Positions 37,512 to 45,882 of a stretch of DNA of 64,000 bases are shown one piece after another. Numbering within the stretch: the first letter of the stretch is position 1; every line of letters starts with the position of its first letter. The position numbers were made by a program, and so were the translations under genes. The notes beneath the pieces were generated by a model. It worked only from the letters and a program-made list of their open reading frames with translations, ran no database searches and was not told the origin of the DNA. Source of the DNA: CAZTDD01 sp964612675 (GTDB lineage: Bacteria > Hinthialibacterota > Hinthialibacteria > Hinthialibacterales > JAKPRU01); NCBI GenBank assembly GCA_964612675.1, contig CAZTDD010000001.1, positions 191,069 through 255,068 of the forward strand, read 5' to 3'.

Positions 37512-38606
37512 ATGAAATATCTCGATTCGTCGTTTTGGGGTAACTCAATCGCAGCTTGGGTTACCGCTTTGGCCGCCGCCGTTCTTCTGTTCTTCATCAT
37601 ATGGATTGTGAAAGCAGTTCTTGCGAGACGTTTTGCTGCAATGGCCGAGAAAAGAGACGAATTCGGCGTCAGTGGCTTCCTTGCCGAGATGCTCACCAGG
37701 ACAAAATTATTCCTGATTGCCGTTCTGGCGTTGTGCTTCGGGACGCGTGCACTATACGTCACAGAATCGGCAAACGAATGGATTGGGATGGTGGCGATTT
37801 TCGCCTTCATGATCCAGCTCGGCATTTGGGGCAACGCGGGCATCAATTTCTGGTTTGCACGTTACAAAAAGGCCCACCTGGAGAAGGACGCATCCCGTGT
37901 GAGTACCGTGGGGGCAATGATTTTCATTGGCCGCGTCGTTTTGTTCTCCATTATTCTATTACTAGCTCTTGACAACGTTCCGGGAGTCGAGGTGGATACG
38001 CTGCTCGCAAGTCTTGGTGTCGGCGGTATTGCGGTCGCCCTGGCTGTACAGAACGTTCTGGCCGATCTTTTCGCATCGCTGTCAATTTCTCTCGACAAAC
38101 CTTTCGTGATCGGGGATTTCATAATCGTCGACAACTACCTGGGGAGTATCGAACATGTGGGACTCAAAACCACCCGCATCCGTAGTCTTTCGGGCGAACA
38201 ACTCGTTTTTGCAAACAACGACCTACTCAACAGCCGCATACGGAATTACAAGCGTATGCTCGAACGTCGTGCAGTATTCACGATCGGTGTCGTTTATCAA
38301 ACGCCTCCCGAAAAACTCAGAAAAATTCCACCAATGATACGGGAAATTATTGAGTCGCAGGAAAAGACACGGTTCGATCGCGCCCATTTCAAGGAATTCG
38401 GCAATTTCTCACTCAACTTCGAAATCGTCTACTACATCCTGGCTCCTGATTACAACATTTATATGGACATCCAGCAAGCAATCAATTTAACGATATATGA
38501 GCGTTTCGAAGAAGAAGGAATCGAGTTCGCGTATCCGACACAAACCCTATTTGTCAACGAACAGACCGGTACCGCGAGCGAGACATCGACTACCAGCATT
38601 CAATAA
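37512..38606 (+). CDS. MscS-family mechanosensitive ion channel
   Basis: 364 residues. ATG 37512 is chosen because AAGGAG lies 8 nt upstream; an in-frame ATG at 37494 contains that site. Four hydrophobic segments precede the pore helix TM3 (DTLLASLGVGGIAVALAVQNVLADLFASL, residues about 155-185) with the Gly/Ala packing pattern of MscS. The beta domain (GDFIIVDNYLGSIEHVGLKT, FANNDLLNSRIRNYKR) and C-terminal domain follow. It would open under membrane tension and release solutes at hypo-osmotic shock, which fits a sucrose-making organism. Confidence 0.94.
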   Translation: MKYLDSSFWGNSIAAWVTALAAAVLLFFIIWIVKAVLARRFAAMAEKRDEFGVSGFLAEMLTRTKLFLIAVLALCFGTRALYVTESANEWIGMVAIFAFMIQLGIWGNAGINFWFARYKKAHLEKDASRVSTVGAMIFIGRVVLFSIILLLALDNVPGVEVDTLLASLGVGGIAVALAVQNVLADLFASLSISLDKPFVIGDFIIVDNYLGSIEHVGLKTTRIRSLSGEQLVFANNDLLNSRIRNYKRMLERRAVFTIGVVYQTPPEKLRKIPPMIREIIESQEKTRFDRAHFKEFGNFSLNFEIVYYILAPDYNIYMDIQQAINLTIYERFEEEGIEFAYPTQTLFVNEQTGTASETSTTSIQ

Positions 38607-38624
38607 CGGAAGGAGAGTATTGTC

Positions 38625-39629
38625 ATGGAAAAACGACCGCTTGGACAATCAGGAATAGAAGCATCCACCGTCGCGTTCGGCGCGTGGGCCATCGGAGGAT
38701 GGATGTGGGGAGGAACCGAGGAAAAAGACGCGATCGCAGCCATCCATGCCGCCATCGATTCCGGCGTCAATCTAATCGACACTGCCGCTATCTACGGATT
38801 CGGTCTTTCCGAAGAAATCGTCGGCAAAGCAATTCATGACCGGCGGGACAAGGTTGTACTCGCAACGAAATGCGCAATGGTGTGTAATACACAGAAGGGC
38901 GAGTTCAAATTCAGATCGACCGCATATGGGCCAAGTTCCGACGGACATATCGCGATTTATACCTATCTCGGTGCCGAATCGATTCGCGGCGAGGTCGAGG
39001 AAAGCCTGAGCCGGCTGAAAACCGATTGCATCGATCTCTATCAAACTCACTGGCAGGATTCGACCACTCCCATCGAAGAGACTATGAGCACACTGTTGGA
39101 TCTGAAAAAGGAAGGAAAGATCCGTGCTATCGGGGTAAGCAACGCAAACCCGGACCATATGGACGAATATCGGAAATATGGGCCACTGGATACCGACCAG
39201 GAAAAATACAATATGCTCGAACGGGATTTGGAGAAGGAGCAACTGCCGTACTGCCACGAGAACAACGTCGCGGTTCTTGCGTATTCCCCGTTAGCGAAAG
39301 GCCTGTTGACCGGGAAAGTCGGACCGGACCGGGAATTCAGCGAAGGGGATCATCGACGCGAGGATCCACGATTCTCGATGGAGAACCGTAAGCGAGTCGC
39401 CGAACTCCTTGAGAAAATCAAACCCATCGCGGAGGCGCACAATTTCACGTTCGCCCAGTTGGCTATCGCCTGGACGATACGGCAACCGGGCCTGACACAT
39501 GCTCTTTGCGGAGCGCGCAATCCCAAGCAAGCCCAGGAAAACGCCACCGCCGGCAGCGTCCAACTCTCAGACGATGAGTTGAAGACAATCCGACAGGCCG
39601 TCGAGGAGTACAGTCCACCGGAAGAATGA
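38625..39629 (+). CDS. Aldo/keto reductase
   Basis: 334 residues, GGAAGGAG before the ATG, 18 bp after the channel gene. TIM-barrel NADPH-dependent oxidoreductase: LGQSGIEASTVAFGAW at the start, catalytic Asp-Tyr in NLIDTAAIYGFGLSEE, Lys in VVLATKC, His in YQTHWQD, and a C-terminal cofactor block GARNPKQAQENATAG. It resembles the general-stress YghZ/YhdN-type group that reduces aldehydes or keto-sugars. Substrate cannot be told. Confidence 0.92.
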   Translation: MEKRPLGQSGIEASTVAFGAWAIGGWMWGGTEEKDAIAAIHAAIDSGVNLIDTAAIYGFGLSEEIVGKAIHDRRDKVVLATKCAMVCNTQKGEFKFRSTAYGPSSDGHIAIYTYLGAESIRGEVEESLSRLKTDCIDLYQTHWQDSTTPIEETMSTLLDLKKEGKIRAIGVSNANPDHMDEYRKYGPLDTDQEKYNMLERDLEKEQLPYCHENNVAVLAYSPLAKGLLTGKVGPDREFSEGDHRREDPRFSMENRKRVAELLEKIKPIAEAHNFTFAQLAIAWTIRQPGLTHALCGARNPKQAQENATAGSVQLSDDELKTIRQAVEEYSPPEE

Positions 39630-40077
39630 ATCGGGACACGGTCAAACCGTAGACCTCCCTCGGCCGTAGCCGTCACGTTTTCTCTGGAGCGAAGCGCGTT
39701 AACGGGCTGTCGATAGAAGGCGGCATGCCAGCAGCGAAAGGCTGCTATGAAATCACGAAAGGTGAGGAATCTCTAGTTTTCTTTCACAGGCAGGGCCGCA
39801 AGAGCACCTTGAGCGCGGGCATGTTCCGCGTTCATCCGCAATCAGTCCGCTGTTGAAAATGACAAACCCGCAGACGCTGTTCAGATGGGGACCAACGAGA
39901 CTGCAGACAAAATATAATGGAACTTGCTGGAATTCTGTTTAGGGGGCGGGTGCAGGGGCGGCGGGGAGAGCGCCGCCCCTACACCACTACAGCAGAGACC
40001 CGTGGGAGAAATACGGGAGGAAGGGTCTTGGTAATGGAGTTTCTTACCTCATTTGTCTCCTTCTAAGCCGAAGAGGC
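39630..40077. other. Non-coding region between convergent genes
   Basis: 448 bp with no convincing gene. It holds a small hairpin AGCAGC-GAAAG-GCTGCT (39730-39746) and the GC-rich palindrome listed separately. An AATATAATGG at about 39910-39920 resembles a -10 box but lacks a -35 partner. No RNA family was recognised. Confidence 0.4.
39954..39980. repeat. GC-rich palindrome between convergent genes (REP-like)
   Basis: AGGGGCGGCG (39954-39963) and CGCCGCCCCT (39971-39980) form a perfect 10-bp stem with a 7-nt loop. There is no T-tract. The shape and wording resemble dispersed REP-type palindromes; copy number elsewhere in the genome is unknown. Confidence 0.45.
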
Positions 40078-41151
40078 CTAGGCATATAGTCTCTTACCTG
40101 CGTCCGATTGGACGGGAGGCGCTGGAATCGGTCTTTCCCGGGATTTCGTTAATTGAAAATCCGAGCGTAAATTCAACATTTCCAATGAATTCCTGACACG
40201 ATCCGGGTGCTGCCAATCCGACCAGTGTAAACCTGCGTCCATCGGCAGTACCAACGTGCGGTCAAAGGCGTTCTGAGCAACCTCCAGGAAGAAGTCGACC
40301 GGACGCAATCCCAAATACAAGTGGTACATCGCAATGGCCAGGTGATCTTCCGGTGCACGCCTTTCCGTAACGGCATGAAGCACGCTTCTGTATGTTTCAA
40401 AACGTCTCAATATATTCGGAATCCACTGCCAGGCAATCGCGTAAAGCGTTCTCGCCTTGGCAGCAATAACTTTTGTATTCAATACCCACCCGTCGCGGAA
40501 GAGCCAGTCCGCATCGGAACGATTGGGCTTCTCCCAGAGTCGATCCGCCGCCAAGAGCCCCGTCCCGGGCATGGAGACATCCAACAGATCGCTGGCCGGT
40601 ATAGAGAAAGATTCCTCTACAAGATCCCCGAGTTTGATCCATCCGTACCCGGATTCCGGGTGGCTCGGGATCGCACCGAGAAAAACCATCCGTTGGATTT
40701 CCTTCTCACAAACGTTCAATGCAAGGTCTACATAAGAGACAAACCGATCTTCGGGATAGATGAAATGGTCGGATGGGAAAACGGCAACCACTCCTTCCGG
40801 GTCTCTTTCGAGAATATGCGACAAACCGAGCATAATTGCGGGGGCCGTATCCCGGTTGCTGGGCTGATACAGGATTGTCCCCTTAAAGGAATCGATGCAC
40901 TCCTCCAGACACCCCTGATAATCCACCAGTGTAACGATAACCAGCCGTTCTTCCGGGATAAGTTCCTTCGCACGGTCGATCGTGTGCTGTAACATCGACC
41001 GAGTCCCGGTAAAAGTACAGAACTGCTTTGGGAGACAGTATCCAAGCCATTCCTTGATCGGACGCCGCATTCGCTTCGTCTCACCGCCCGCTAGGATGAT
41101 TCCCCATCGGCAATCGTTTGAGCAACTGTCAAGCCCGTTTCTTTCTTTCAT
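40078..41151 (-). CDS. Mannose-1-phosphate guanylyltransferase-like nucleotidyltransferase
   Basis: 357 residues. The N-terminus WGIILAGGETKRMRRPI is the nucleotidyltransferase signature but with GGETKRM instead of the usual GGxGTR(L/M). LPKQFCTFTGTRSMLQHTIDRA and VVAVFPSDHFIYPE match GDP-mannose pyrophosphorylases, as does the NRDTAPAIMLGL block. No C-terminal isomerase domain. It probably makes an NDP-sugar, perhaps GDP-mannose, but the altered loop and a second, canonical paralogue at 60784-61917 make a different sugar or nucleotide possible. The gene stands alone on the minus strand. Confidence 0.78.
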   Translation of the reverse strand: MKERNGLDSCSNDCRWGIILAGGETKRMRRPIKEWLGYCLPKQFCTFTGTRSMLQHTIDRAKELIPEERLVIVTLVDYQGCLEECIDSFKGTILYQPSNRDTAPAIMLGLSHILERDPEGVVAVFPSDHFIYPEDRFVSYVDLALNVCEKEIQRMVFLGAIPSHPESGYGWIKLGDLVEESFSIPASDLLDVSMPGTGLLAADRLWEKPNRSDADWLFRDGWVLNTKVIAAKARTLYAIAWQWIPNILRRFETYRSVLHAVTERRAPEDHLAIAMYHLYLGLRPVDFFLEVAQNAFDRTLVLPMDAGLHWSDWQHPDRVRNSLEMLNLRSDFQLTKSRERPIPAPPVQSDAGKRLYA

Positions 41152-41887
41152 TGCGTTTCCTCAACCCGCATTAGACTCGCTGGTATCAAGTCAAATCTGA
41201 ATCTTCAACTCTGAACGACACCCATACTATCCCACACGGGTATACCCTTTACAATCGGGAGATTCCCTGTTGGGGGGTCAGGAGATTCCCCATGGTAAGG
41301 AGAGATCCTGACCATTTGGGACCGTTCTCATCTCTCAACGTACGAATGAGGCATCGGGTTACGCTATAAACGACAAGCAGCCCAAGTCTCGCTTTGAAAT
41401 CACGCTCCAGCCCCCTCTTTTTTGGGTACCCTCTCTTACGAGGTGCGGACCATCGGAGCCGGTGGTTTGAGGAGGAAAGGCTCGCAGATAGGAGAAGTGA
41501 CAAGTAATGGGGGCCCCGATTGCTCGGAATTCGTCCGTTCGAATGCAATCGGGGCGACGAAGGAGCAAGAGGCCGGCGGTGAGGAACCCCGAATGAGCTC
41601 TCTGCCAGTCAAAGGAGGAGGGAGCCAAACTCCTCGACACCAGAGGCTTTACGCAAGACAATAACCGTTACATTTCTCTATCATTATGTGTAAGAAATAC
41701 ACAGAACCTGCCGAGAAAATCCCTGGAGTCCAACACGTCTTCAACAATACCCCATAGCCCATTCTACGGTCTCCAAATCAGCCTATCCCGCATGAGGCAC
41801 GCCTGTCAGGTGTTTTATGGGATTCCAAAGGTCAGGGGGCTCCGTCATGACTCCCTGCGCTCCGCAAACAGGGAGAAATCCATCTTC
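41152..41887. other. Long non-coding region with several inverted repeats upstream of the sigma-54 promoter
   Basis: No frame here looks coding; short overlapping frames on both strands at 41249-41664 have no family features. Seen directly: palindrome GGGTATACCC (41238-41247); GGAGATTCCC repeated at 41258-41267 and 41281-41290; inverted repeat GGTCAGGA (41276-41283) / TCCTGACC (41306-41313); stem CCCCGATTGC (41514-41523) / GCAATCGGGG (41545-41554); GAGGAG/CTCCTC near 41620-41636; near-palindrome CACGCCTGTCAGGTGTT (41798-41814); CTCCCTG (41851-41857) / CAGGGAG (41869-41875). These could be an unrecognised structured RNA plus activator sites. Confidence 0.4.
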
Positions 41888-41903
41888 TGGCATACAACTT
41901 GCA
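41888..41903 (+). promoter_or_regulatory. Sigma-54 (-24/-12) promoter
   Basis: TGGCATACAACTTGCA matches the RpoN consensus: GG (41889-41890), exactly 10 bp, GC (41901-41902), with the full TGGCA and TTGCA cores. It is 105 bp upstream of the PRC-barrel gene. A sigma-54 activator gene lies 2 kb away. Confidence 0.82.
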
Positions 41904-42008
41904 CAGATTGAAGCACGACGGGGCGCGAGAGATGCCCGCAATTGCTGTCGAAAAGTGGCGGGTTTCTCATTCTCAGCGTTCCGGAATCAATGAAAGGAGG
42001 TCGTACCC

Positions 42009-42782
42009 ATGTTAAGGCTGCTCAAAGAGATAGAAGGATACCAAATCCAGGCAGTTGATGGCGTTTTGGGCAGCGCGCACGATTTCCTGTTCAGCGATCA
42101 AGACTGGAATATCCGTTATCTTGTTGTCGATACAGGAAACTGGCTGCCCGGCCGTCGAGTACTAATTTACACGGGCGCATTGGATCAGCCGAATTGGTCC
42201 CAAAAACTGTTTCCTGTGAATCTTACGAAAGACGCTATCGAAAAGAGCCCGCACCTGGATGCCCACAAGCCGGTCTCACGACAGCACGAGATGGAGTTGT
42301 TCCGCCATTATAAATGGGTCCCGTACTGGGCGCCCGCTCCCGGAGCGATTCCGCCGGTTGCGCCGGTGGAAGGTCCGGACCAGGTAGATCAATCCGGGTT
42401 GGAGGAAGAAACCGATCCGCATCTCAGGAGTTTCCGCGAAGTCTGCGGCTATCACGTGGAAACGGCTGACGATAAACGTACGGGCCATGTCGAAGATTTC
42501 GTGGTCAACGATGATAATTGGATCGCCCGCTATTTCGTCGTCGACACCCGCGACTTCCTGCCGGGCAAGAGAGTCCTCTTGGCGACAGAGTGGGCGCAGG
42601 AAATCTGGTACAAGGAACGAGTTGTCCGGTTTGACGTAAAGGAAAACGACATCAAAGAAGGTCCGGAATTCGACCCCAACCTACCGGTCAATCGTGAAAC
42701 AGAAGAGAGACTTTATGATTTCTATGGTAGACCCGTCTACTGGCAGGATTCCGAACCGCCACCGGTTTACCCACCGGCATAA
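42009..42782 (+). CDS. Protein with two PRC-barrel domains
   Basis: 257 residues, AAAGGAGG before the ATG. Two PRC-barrels at about residues 1-95 and 137-235, each with G-Y-x-(I/V)-x-(A/T)-D-G/D then a W-x-I/A-RY-(L/F)-VVDT strand pair and a WLPGRRVL/FLPGKRVL turn, so the gene arose by internal duplication. A Pro/Glu linker joins them. PRC-barrels bind RNA-processing or photosynthetic proteins; many stand-alone bacterial PRC proteins are stress-induced. The sigma-54 promoter directly upstream indicates control by RpoN and an enhancer-binding activator. Confidence 0.85.
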   Translation: MLRLLKEIEGYQIQAVDGVLGSAHDFLFSDQDWNIRYLVVDTGNWLPGRRVLIYTGALDQPNWSQKLFPVNLTKDAIEKSPHLDAHKPVSRQHEMELFRHYKWVPYWAPAPGAIPPVAPVEGPDQVDQSGLEEETDPHLRSFREVCGYHVETADDKRTGHVEDFVVNDDNWIARYFVVDTRDFLPGKRVLLATEWAQEIWYKERVVRFDVKENDIKEGPEFDPNLPVNRETEERLYDFYGRPVYWQDSEPPPVYPPA

Positions 42783-42876
42783 CAGACAGACCGAAGCATC
42801 CTGGTTTATCCCGGCTACGACCCGCCCGGGATAGACCGGACACTACACAAAAGACCTGAAAAGGAGAGTGCCAATA

Positions 42877-43248
42877 ATGAGTGAGACTACTGAAACACTC
42901 TTTAAGCAAGTGTTAAACGTTATGAATCAGTCAATTGCCGTCCACCAGGATACATTCCTGTATCGGGAAATCTTCAAAGCAAGTGAGAAGATTCTCGGCG
43001 GCAAGCATATTGGAGTGGCTGTGTACGCAGAGGATCCGGACACGCCGCACGACTATTACACCATCTGCTTCGAAAACGGGAAGTTTGAGTTGATTTCACA
43101 CGGCAAGGAAGAACCGGCGCTGACGTGGAAGGTTTCGGAAAGCTATCTGCGCAAGGTCGCAGACAACCCACAGGAATTCATCCGGCATCCGGAGAAGCTT
43201 GATTGGGAATGGTTGAAGAGCCGCATCGGTTCATTGAAGCCTGAATAA
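42877..43248 (+). CDS. Small soluble protein, possibly SCP2-like
   Basis: 123 residues. ATG 42877 is chosen with AAGGAG 10 nt upstream; the GTG at 42868 is too close to it. The middle (HDYYTICFENGKFELISHG) followed by EPALTWKVSESYLRKVADNP resembles the sterol-carrier (SCP2) fold: beta strands around a ligand cavity, then a substrate-cap helix. No catalytic residues are evident. It lies 94 bp after the PRC-barrel gene and before a terminator, so it is probably in the same sigma-54 transcript. Family call is tentative. Confidence 0.6.
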   Translation: MSETTETLFKQVLNVMNQSIAVHQDTFLYREIFKASEKILGGKHIGVAVYAEDPDTPHDYYTICFENGKFELISHGKEEPALTWKVSESYLRKVADNPQEFIRHPEKLDWEWLKSRIGSLKPE

Positions 43249-43277
43249 CTTCTCATCATCAATGGGGATAAACAAAA

Positions 43278-43309
43278 GAGCCTCCGGCGAATCACCGGAG
43301 GCTCTTTTT
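43278..43309 (+). terminator. Intrinsic terminator of the sigma-54 operon
   Basis: GAGCCTCCGG (43278-43287), 7-nt loop, CCGGAGGCTC (43295-43304), then TTTTT. A-tract on the other side allows it to serve the convergent minus-strand gene too. Confidence 0.92.
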
Positions 43310-43338
43310 GCGTACAATTAGGAAATAGATGCTGTACG

Positions 43339-43713
43339 TTATGCCGTTCGGTCTACGTTTTCACCAGGTTCGGGAGTTTCTCTCTGGTCGTAATCGGGCC
43401 AAAAGGCCGCCTCATCCTCTTCGTATTGCGGATTGGCCTCGGTAGCGACCGCATTCGAAAGTTCTTTCCGTTCTTCGGTATGGTTCTGTTGTTCCTGAAA
43501 CCGCTGCTTTTCGCGGTTGGTCGACGATGCAGGAGCATCCGTTGTTTCGGTTTCCTGCGTTTCCTGGACCTCTTGATCGACAGGAGTACCACGCTGCAGT
43601 TCCTGCCGAATGGTTATCTGACGATTTCGGTCTTTGATCGGCCTCTTGCGGGTCTCGTTTCGAAACATCGCCTCTCCCGCGGCGGGGGCATGCCAAATAT
43701 CAGCAGGTCGCAT
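43339..43713 (-). CDS. Hypothetical charged, low-complexity protein
   Basis: 124 residues from ATG 43713, 8 nt after a perfect AAGGAGG. No signal peptide, no membrane segment, no recognised domain. Very rich in Glu, Gln, Arg and Thr (QEVQETQETETTDAPASSTN, RFQEQQNHTEERKELSN), so it is likely disordered. It has a strong promoter (43739-43767) and ribosome binding site, which support expression. Position between the sigma-54 operon and its activator suggests the same stress module. Function unknown. Confidence 0.65.
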   Translation of the reverse strand: MRPADIWHAPAAGEAMFRNETRKRPIKDRNRQITIRQELQRGTPVDQEVQETQETETTDAPASSTNREKQRFQEQQNHTEERKELSNAVATEANPQYEEDEAAFWPDYDQRETPEPGENVDRTA

Positions 43714-43738
43714 GATACACACCTCCTTCTTACTACTT

Positions 43739-43767
43739 AGTATACAAACGGTTCAGAGGAATCTCAA
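43739..43767 (-). promoter_or_regulatory. Strong sigma-70-type promoter (minus strand)
   Basis: Read on the minus strand: TTGAGA (complement of 43762-43767), 17-bp spacer, TATACT (complement of 43739-43744). It drives the 124-residue hypothetical protein. Confidence 0.72.
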
Positions 43768-43800
43768 CCAGCGGAAAACCAGCGGAAAATCAGCGGACTT
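43768..43800. repeat. Three 11-bp direct repeats beside a promoter
   Basis: CCAGCGGAAAA at 43768-43778 and 43779-43789, and TCAGCGGACTT at 43790-43800. The array abuts the -35 box at 43762-43767 and begins 3 bp after the activator's stop codon, so it could be a regulator-binding array. Confidence 0.7.
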
Positions 43801-43802
43801 CT

Positions 43803-44867
43803 TCAGCCGGAAATCTTCCAGCGCGCCAACTTTGTGTAGAGTGTTTTCCGGCTGAGTCCCAGGCGTTCGGAGGCGCGAGTCTTGTTGTTGCCCACTAAAG
43901 AAAGCGTTTTCAGAATGTACGCTTTTTCGACCTCTTCCAAAGACAGCCCTAAGGGAATATAGATTCCGTCCGACAGGGCGGTATCGCTTGGAGAAACATG
44001 TGGAGGCATGCCGGGTAATCCAACCGGTAGGGGATGCTGAGGAGGCAACGAATCGGATGGAACCAGGGTTGGAGAGGATTCCTCCGATTCAGGTCGAACA
44101 CGATCCGGTAGGTGTTCGGGCTGGATGTCGTTGCGGCCGGCGAGAATCGCGGCGTGATAGAGCACGTTCCGCAGCTCGCGGATGTTTCCGGGCCAGTCAT
44201 AGATGGACAACATACGCAATGCTGTGGAAGAAATCCCATCCGCTACGTTCTCATATTCCCGCGACATCTCCGCCAGGAAATGACGCGCGAGAATCGTTAT
44301 ATCGCGCTTGCGCTGGCGAAGCGGCGGTATATTGATCTGCAGGACCTGCAAACGGTGAAGCAGGTCGATCCGAAACCGTTTCTGCCGCACCTGTTTCATG
44401 GGATCTTCATTCACAGCAGCCAAAATACGGACATCCGAATCCAGATCGTTTTCCCCTCCAACGCGACGATACTTCGCGCTTTCAAGAACACGGAGCAGTG
44501 AGATTTGTACGCGGTCGTCCATCGCCAGTACTTCGTCCAGAAAAAGCGTTCCTCCTTGTGCTTCTTGAAAGCGACCGACCCGGTTGCCCGCCGCTCCCGT
44601 GAAGGATCCTTTTTCGTGCCCAAAGAGCTCGCTTCCCAGAAGCTCGGGTGGAATGGCCCCCATGTTGATCGGCACAAAAGGTTGTTCTTTTCGGGCGCTA
44701 CGGGTGTGGATCTCCCACGCTACCAATTCCTTCCCCGTGCCGGTCTCCCCCCGGATCAGAACAGGCAGGTCCACTTTAGCAGCCTTTTCGATCAGAGCAA
44801 AAATATTCTGCATTCGCTTGCCTGTACCGATCAATTTTCCAAATCTTGGAATTTCTTGAATAGTCAT
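43803..44867 (-). CDS. Sigma-54-dependent transcriptional activator (AAA+ and Fis HTH, no receiver domain)
   Basis: 354 residues. It starts almost directly with the AAA+ domain: Walker A GETGTGKE (40-47), sigma-54 contact loop GSFTGA (87-92, Ser instead of the common Ala), Walker B GGTLFLDE, and the R-finger region FRIDLLHRL. A Fis-type helix-turn-helix closes the protein (KTRASERLGLSRKTLYTKLA). The regulatory N-terminal domain is missing, as in PspF, so activity is probably controlled by a partner protein or expression level. It is the likely activator of the -24/-12 promoter at 41888. The ribosome binding site is weak. Confidence 0.93.
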   Translation of the reverse strand: MTIQEIPRFGKLIGTGKRMQNIFALIEKAAKVDLPVLIRGETGTGKELVAWEIHTRSARKEQPFVPINMGAIPPELLGSELFGHEKGSFTGAAGNRVGRFQEAQGGTLFLDEVLAMDDRVQISLLRVLESAKYRRVGGENDLDSDVRILAAVNEDPMKQVRQKRFRIDLLHRLQVLQINIPPLRQRKRDITILARHFLAEMSREYENVADGISSTALRMLSIYDWPGNIRELRNVLYHAAILAGRNDIQPEHLPDRVRPESEESSPTLVPSDSLPPQHPLPVGLPGMPPHVSPSDTALSDGIYIPLGLSLEEVEKAYILKTLSLVGNNKTRASERLGLSRKTLYTKLARWKISG

Positions 44868-44901
44868 TATTCTCTTCGTTTGTTCTTCTCTCTATACCAA
44901 T

Positions 44902-45882
44902 TTACGACGAGGTGAATTCGACTTCAGAAGAATCTCCAACATTCAACCGCGTCAACCTGCCGACTACGGAAGCGCTTTCTCCGATGATCGACTTCTCGAG
45001 TGCCACTCCCACGACATTTGAGCCCTGATTCAGGATTGTATCGTGAAGTAATGCCCTTTCAACATGCGAATCTTTTGCAATCGAAACATAAGGTCCTATG
45101 ATTGAATCAATGACGGTTGCAGTCTCGTCGATATAGACCGGATCGATGAGGATTGTACCGGGAATATCAGGGTGCTCGCTGTTATCTGTAAGGAGTTCAC
45201 GGTTTGTCGCAAGCAACGTTTCCGGTTTTCCACAGTCCAGCCATCGATCCACTTCCAACGTTTTCATCGTCATGCCTTGTTCCAAAAGAATCTGCAACGC
45301 GTCAGTGAGTTGGAATTCTCCTTTTGTCTTCTTCTCTTCCTGCATGAGGCGGTCCAGGGCCCCGTAGAGCGGAGCACTATCCGGGAAGAAATAGATTCCG
45401 ACTAGCGCTAGATTGCTGCTCGGCTCATCCGGTTTTTCAACCAGAGCCGTGATTCGATCGCCTTCATGCTCTGCGATACCGAATCGAGTGGGGTCGCTCA
45501 CGGATTTGAGCCCGATCAATACATCTTCGCTGTCGAAGACCCCGGAGAGATCGGCTTTGAAAATCGTGTCACCCAAGATAATCAGTGCCGGTCCTTCTCT
45601 CACTGCATCCTTAGTAATCCCGATCGCATGTCCCAGACCGAGGAGTTCTTCCTGTTCTACGAATGTCGCCTTGAAGTCGTAGTTCTCTTTGACATACTCC
45701 TCAATCATCTCGCCCCGGTACCCGATGACCATTGCGACCTCGGTAACTCCCAGGTCGATCAACTGGTCGAGGATATGACCCAGGATCGGTTTTCCAGCCA
45801 CGTAAAGAAGTACTTTCGGAGTCGTATGCGTGTGGGGTCGAAGTCGTGTTCCCTGACCTGCCACTGGAATGATCGCTCTCAT
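44902..45882 (-). CDS. Sugar-phosphate nucleotidyltransferase (glucose-1-phosphate thymidylyl/uridylyltransferase type)
   Basis: 326 residues. RAIIPVAGQGTRLRPHTHTTPK is the NTP-transferase signature with the phosphate loop and catalytic Lys. LGLGHAIGITKDAV and LVIL-type DTIF (Asp for metal) follow. The C-terminal 80 residues form a left-handed beta-helix (ATVIDSIIGPYVSIAKDSHV), as in long-form RmlA and GlmU-like enzymes. It makes an NDP-sugar such as UDP- or dTDP-glucose. It lies 750 bp from the sucrose genes, which need UDP- or ADP-glucose, but on the opposite strand. Confidence 0.85.
   Translation of the reverse strand: MRAIIPVAGQGTRLRPHTHTTPKVLLYVAGKPILGHILDQLIDLGVTEVAMVIGYRGEMIEEYVKENYDFKATFVEQEELLGLGHAIGITKDAVREGPALIILGDTIFKADLSGVFDSEDVLIGLKSVSDPTRFGIAEHEGDRITALVEKPDEPSSNLALVGIYFFPDSAPLYGALDRLMQEEKKTKGEFQLTDALQILLEQGMTMKTLEVDRWLDCGKPETLLATNRELLTDNSEHPDIPGTILIDPVYIDETATVIDSIIGPYVSIAKDSHVERALLHDTILNQGSNVVGVALEKSIIGESASVVGRLTRLNVGDSSEVEFTSS

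Noticed and set aside
41249..41664. Overlapping frames of 80-100 codons on both strands
   Set aside because: Neither resembles a family and both cross strong inverted repeats, which fits a structured RNA or decayed DNA better than protein coding.
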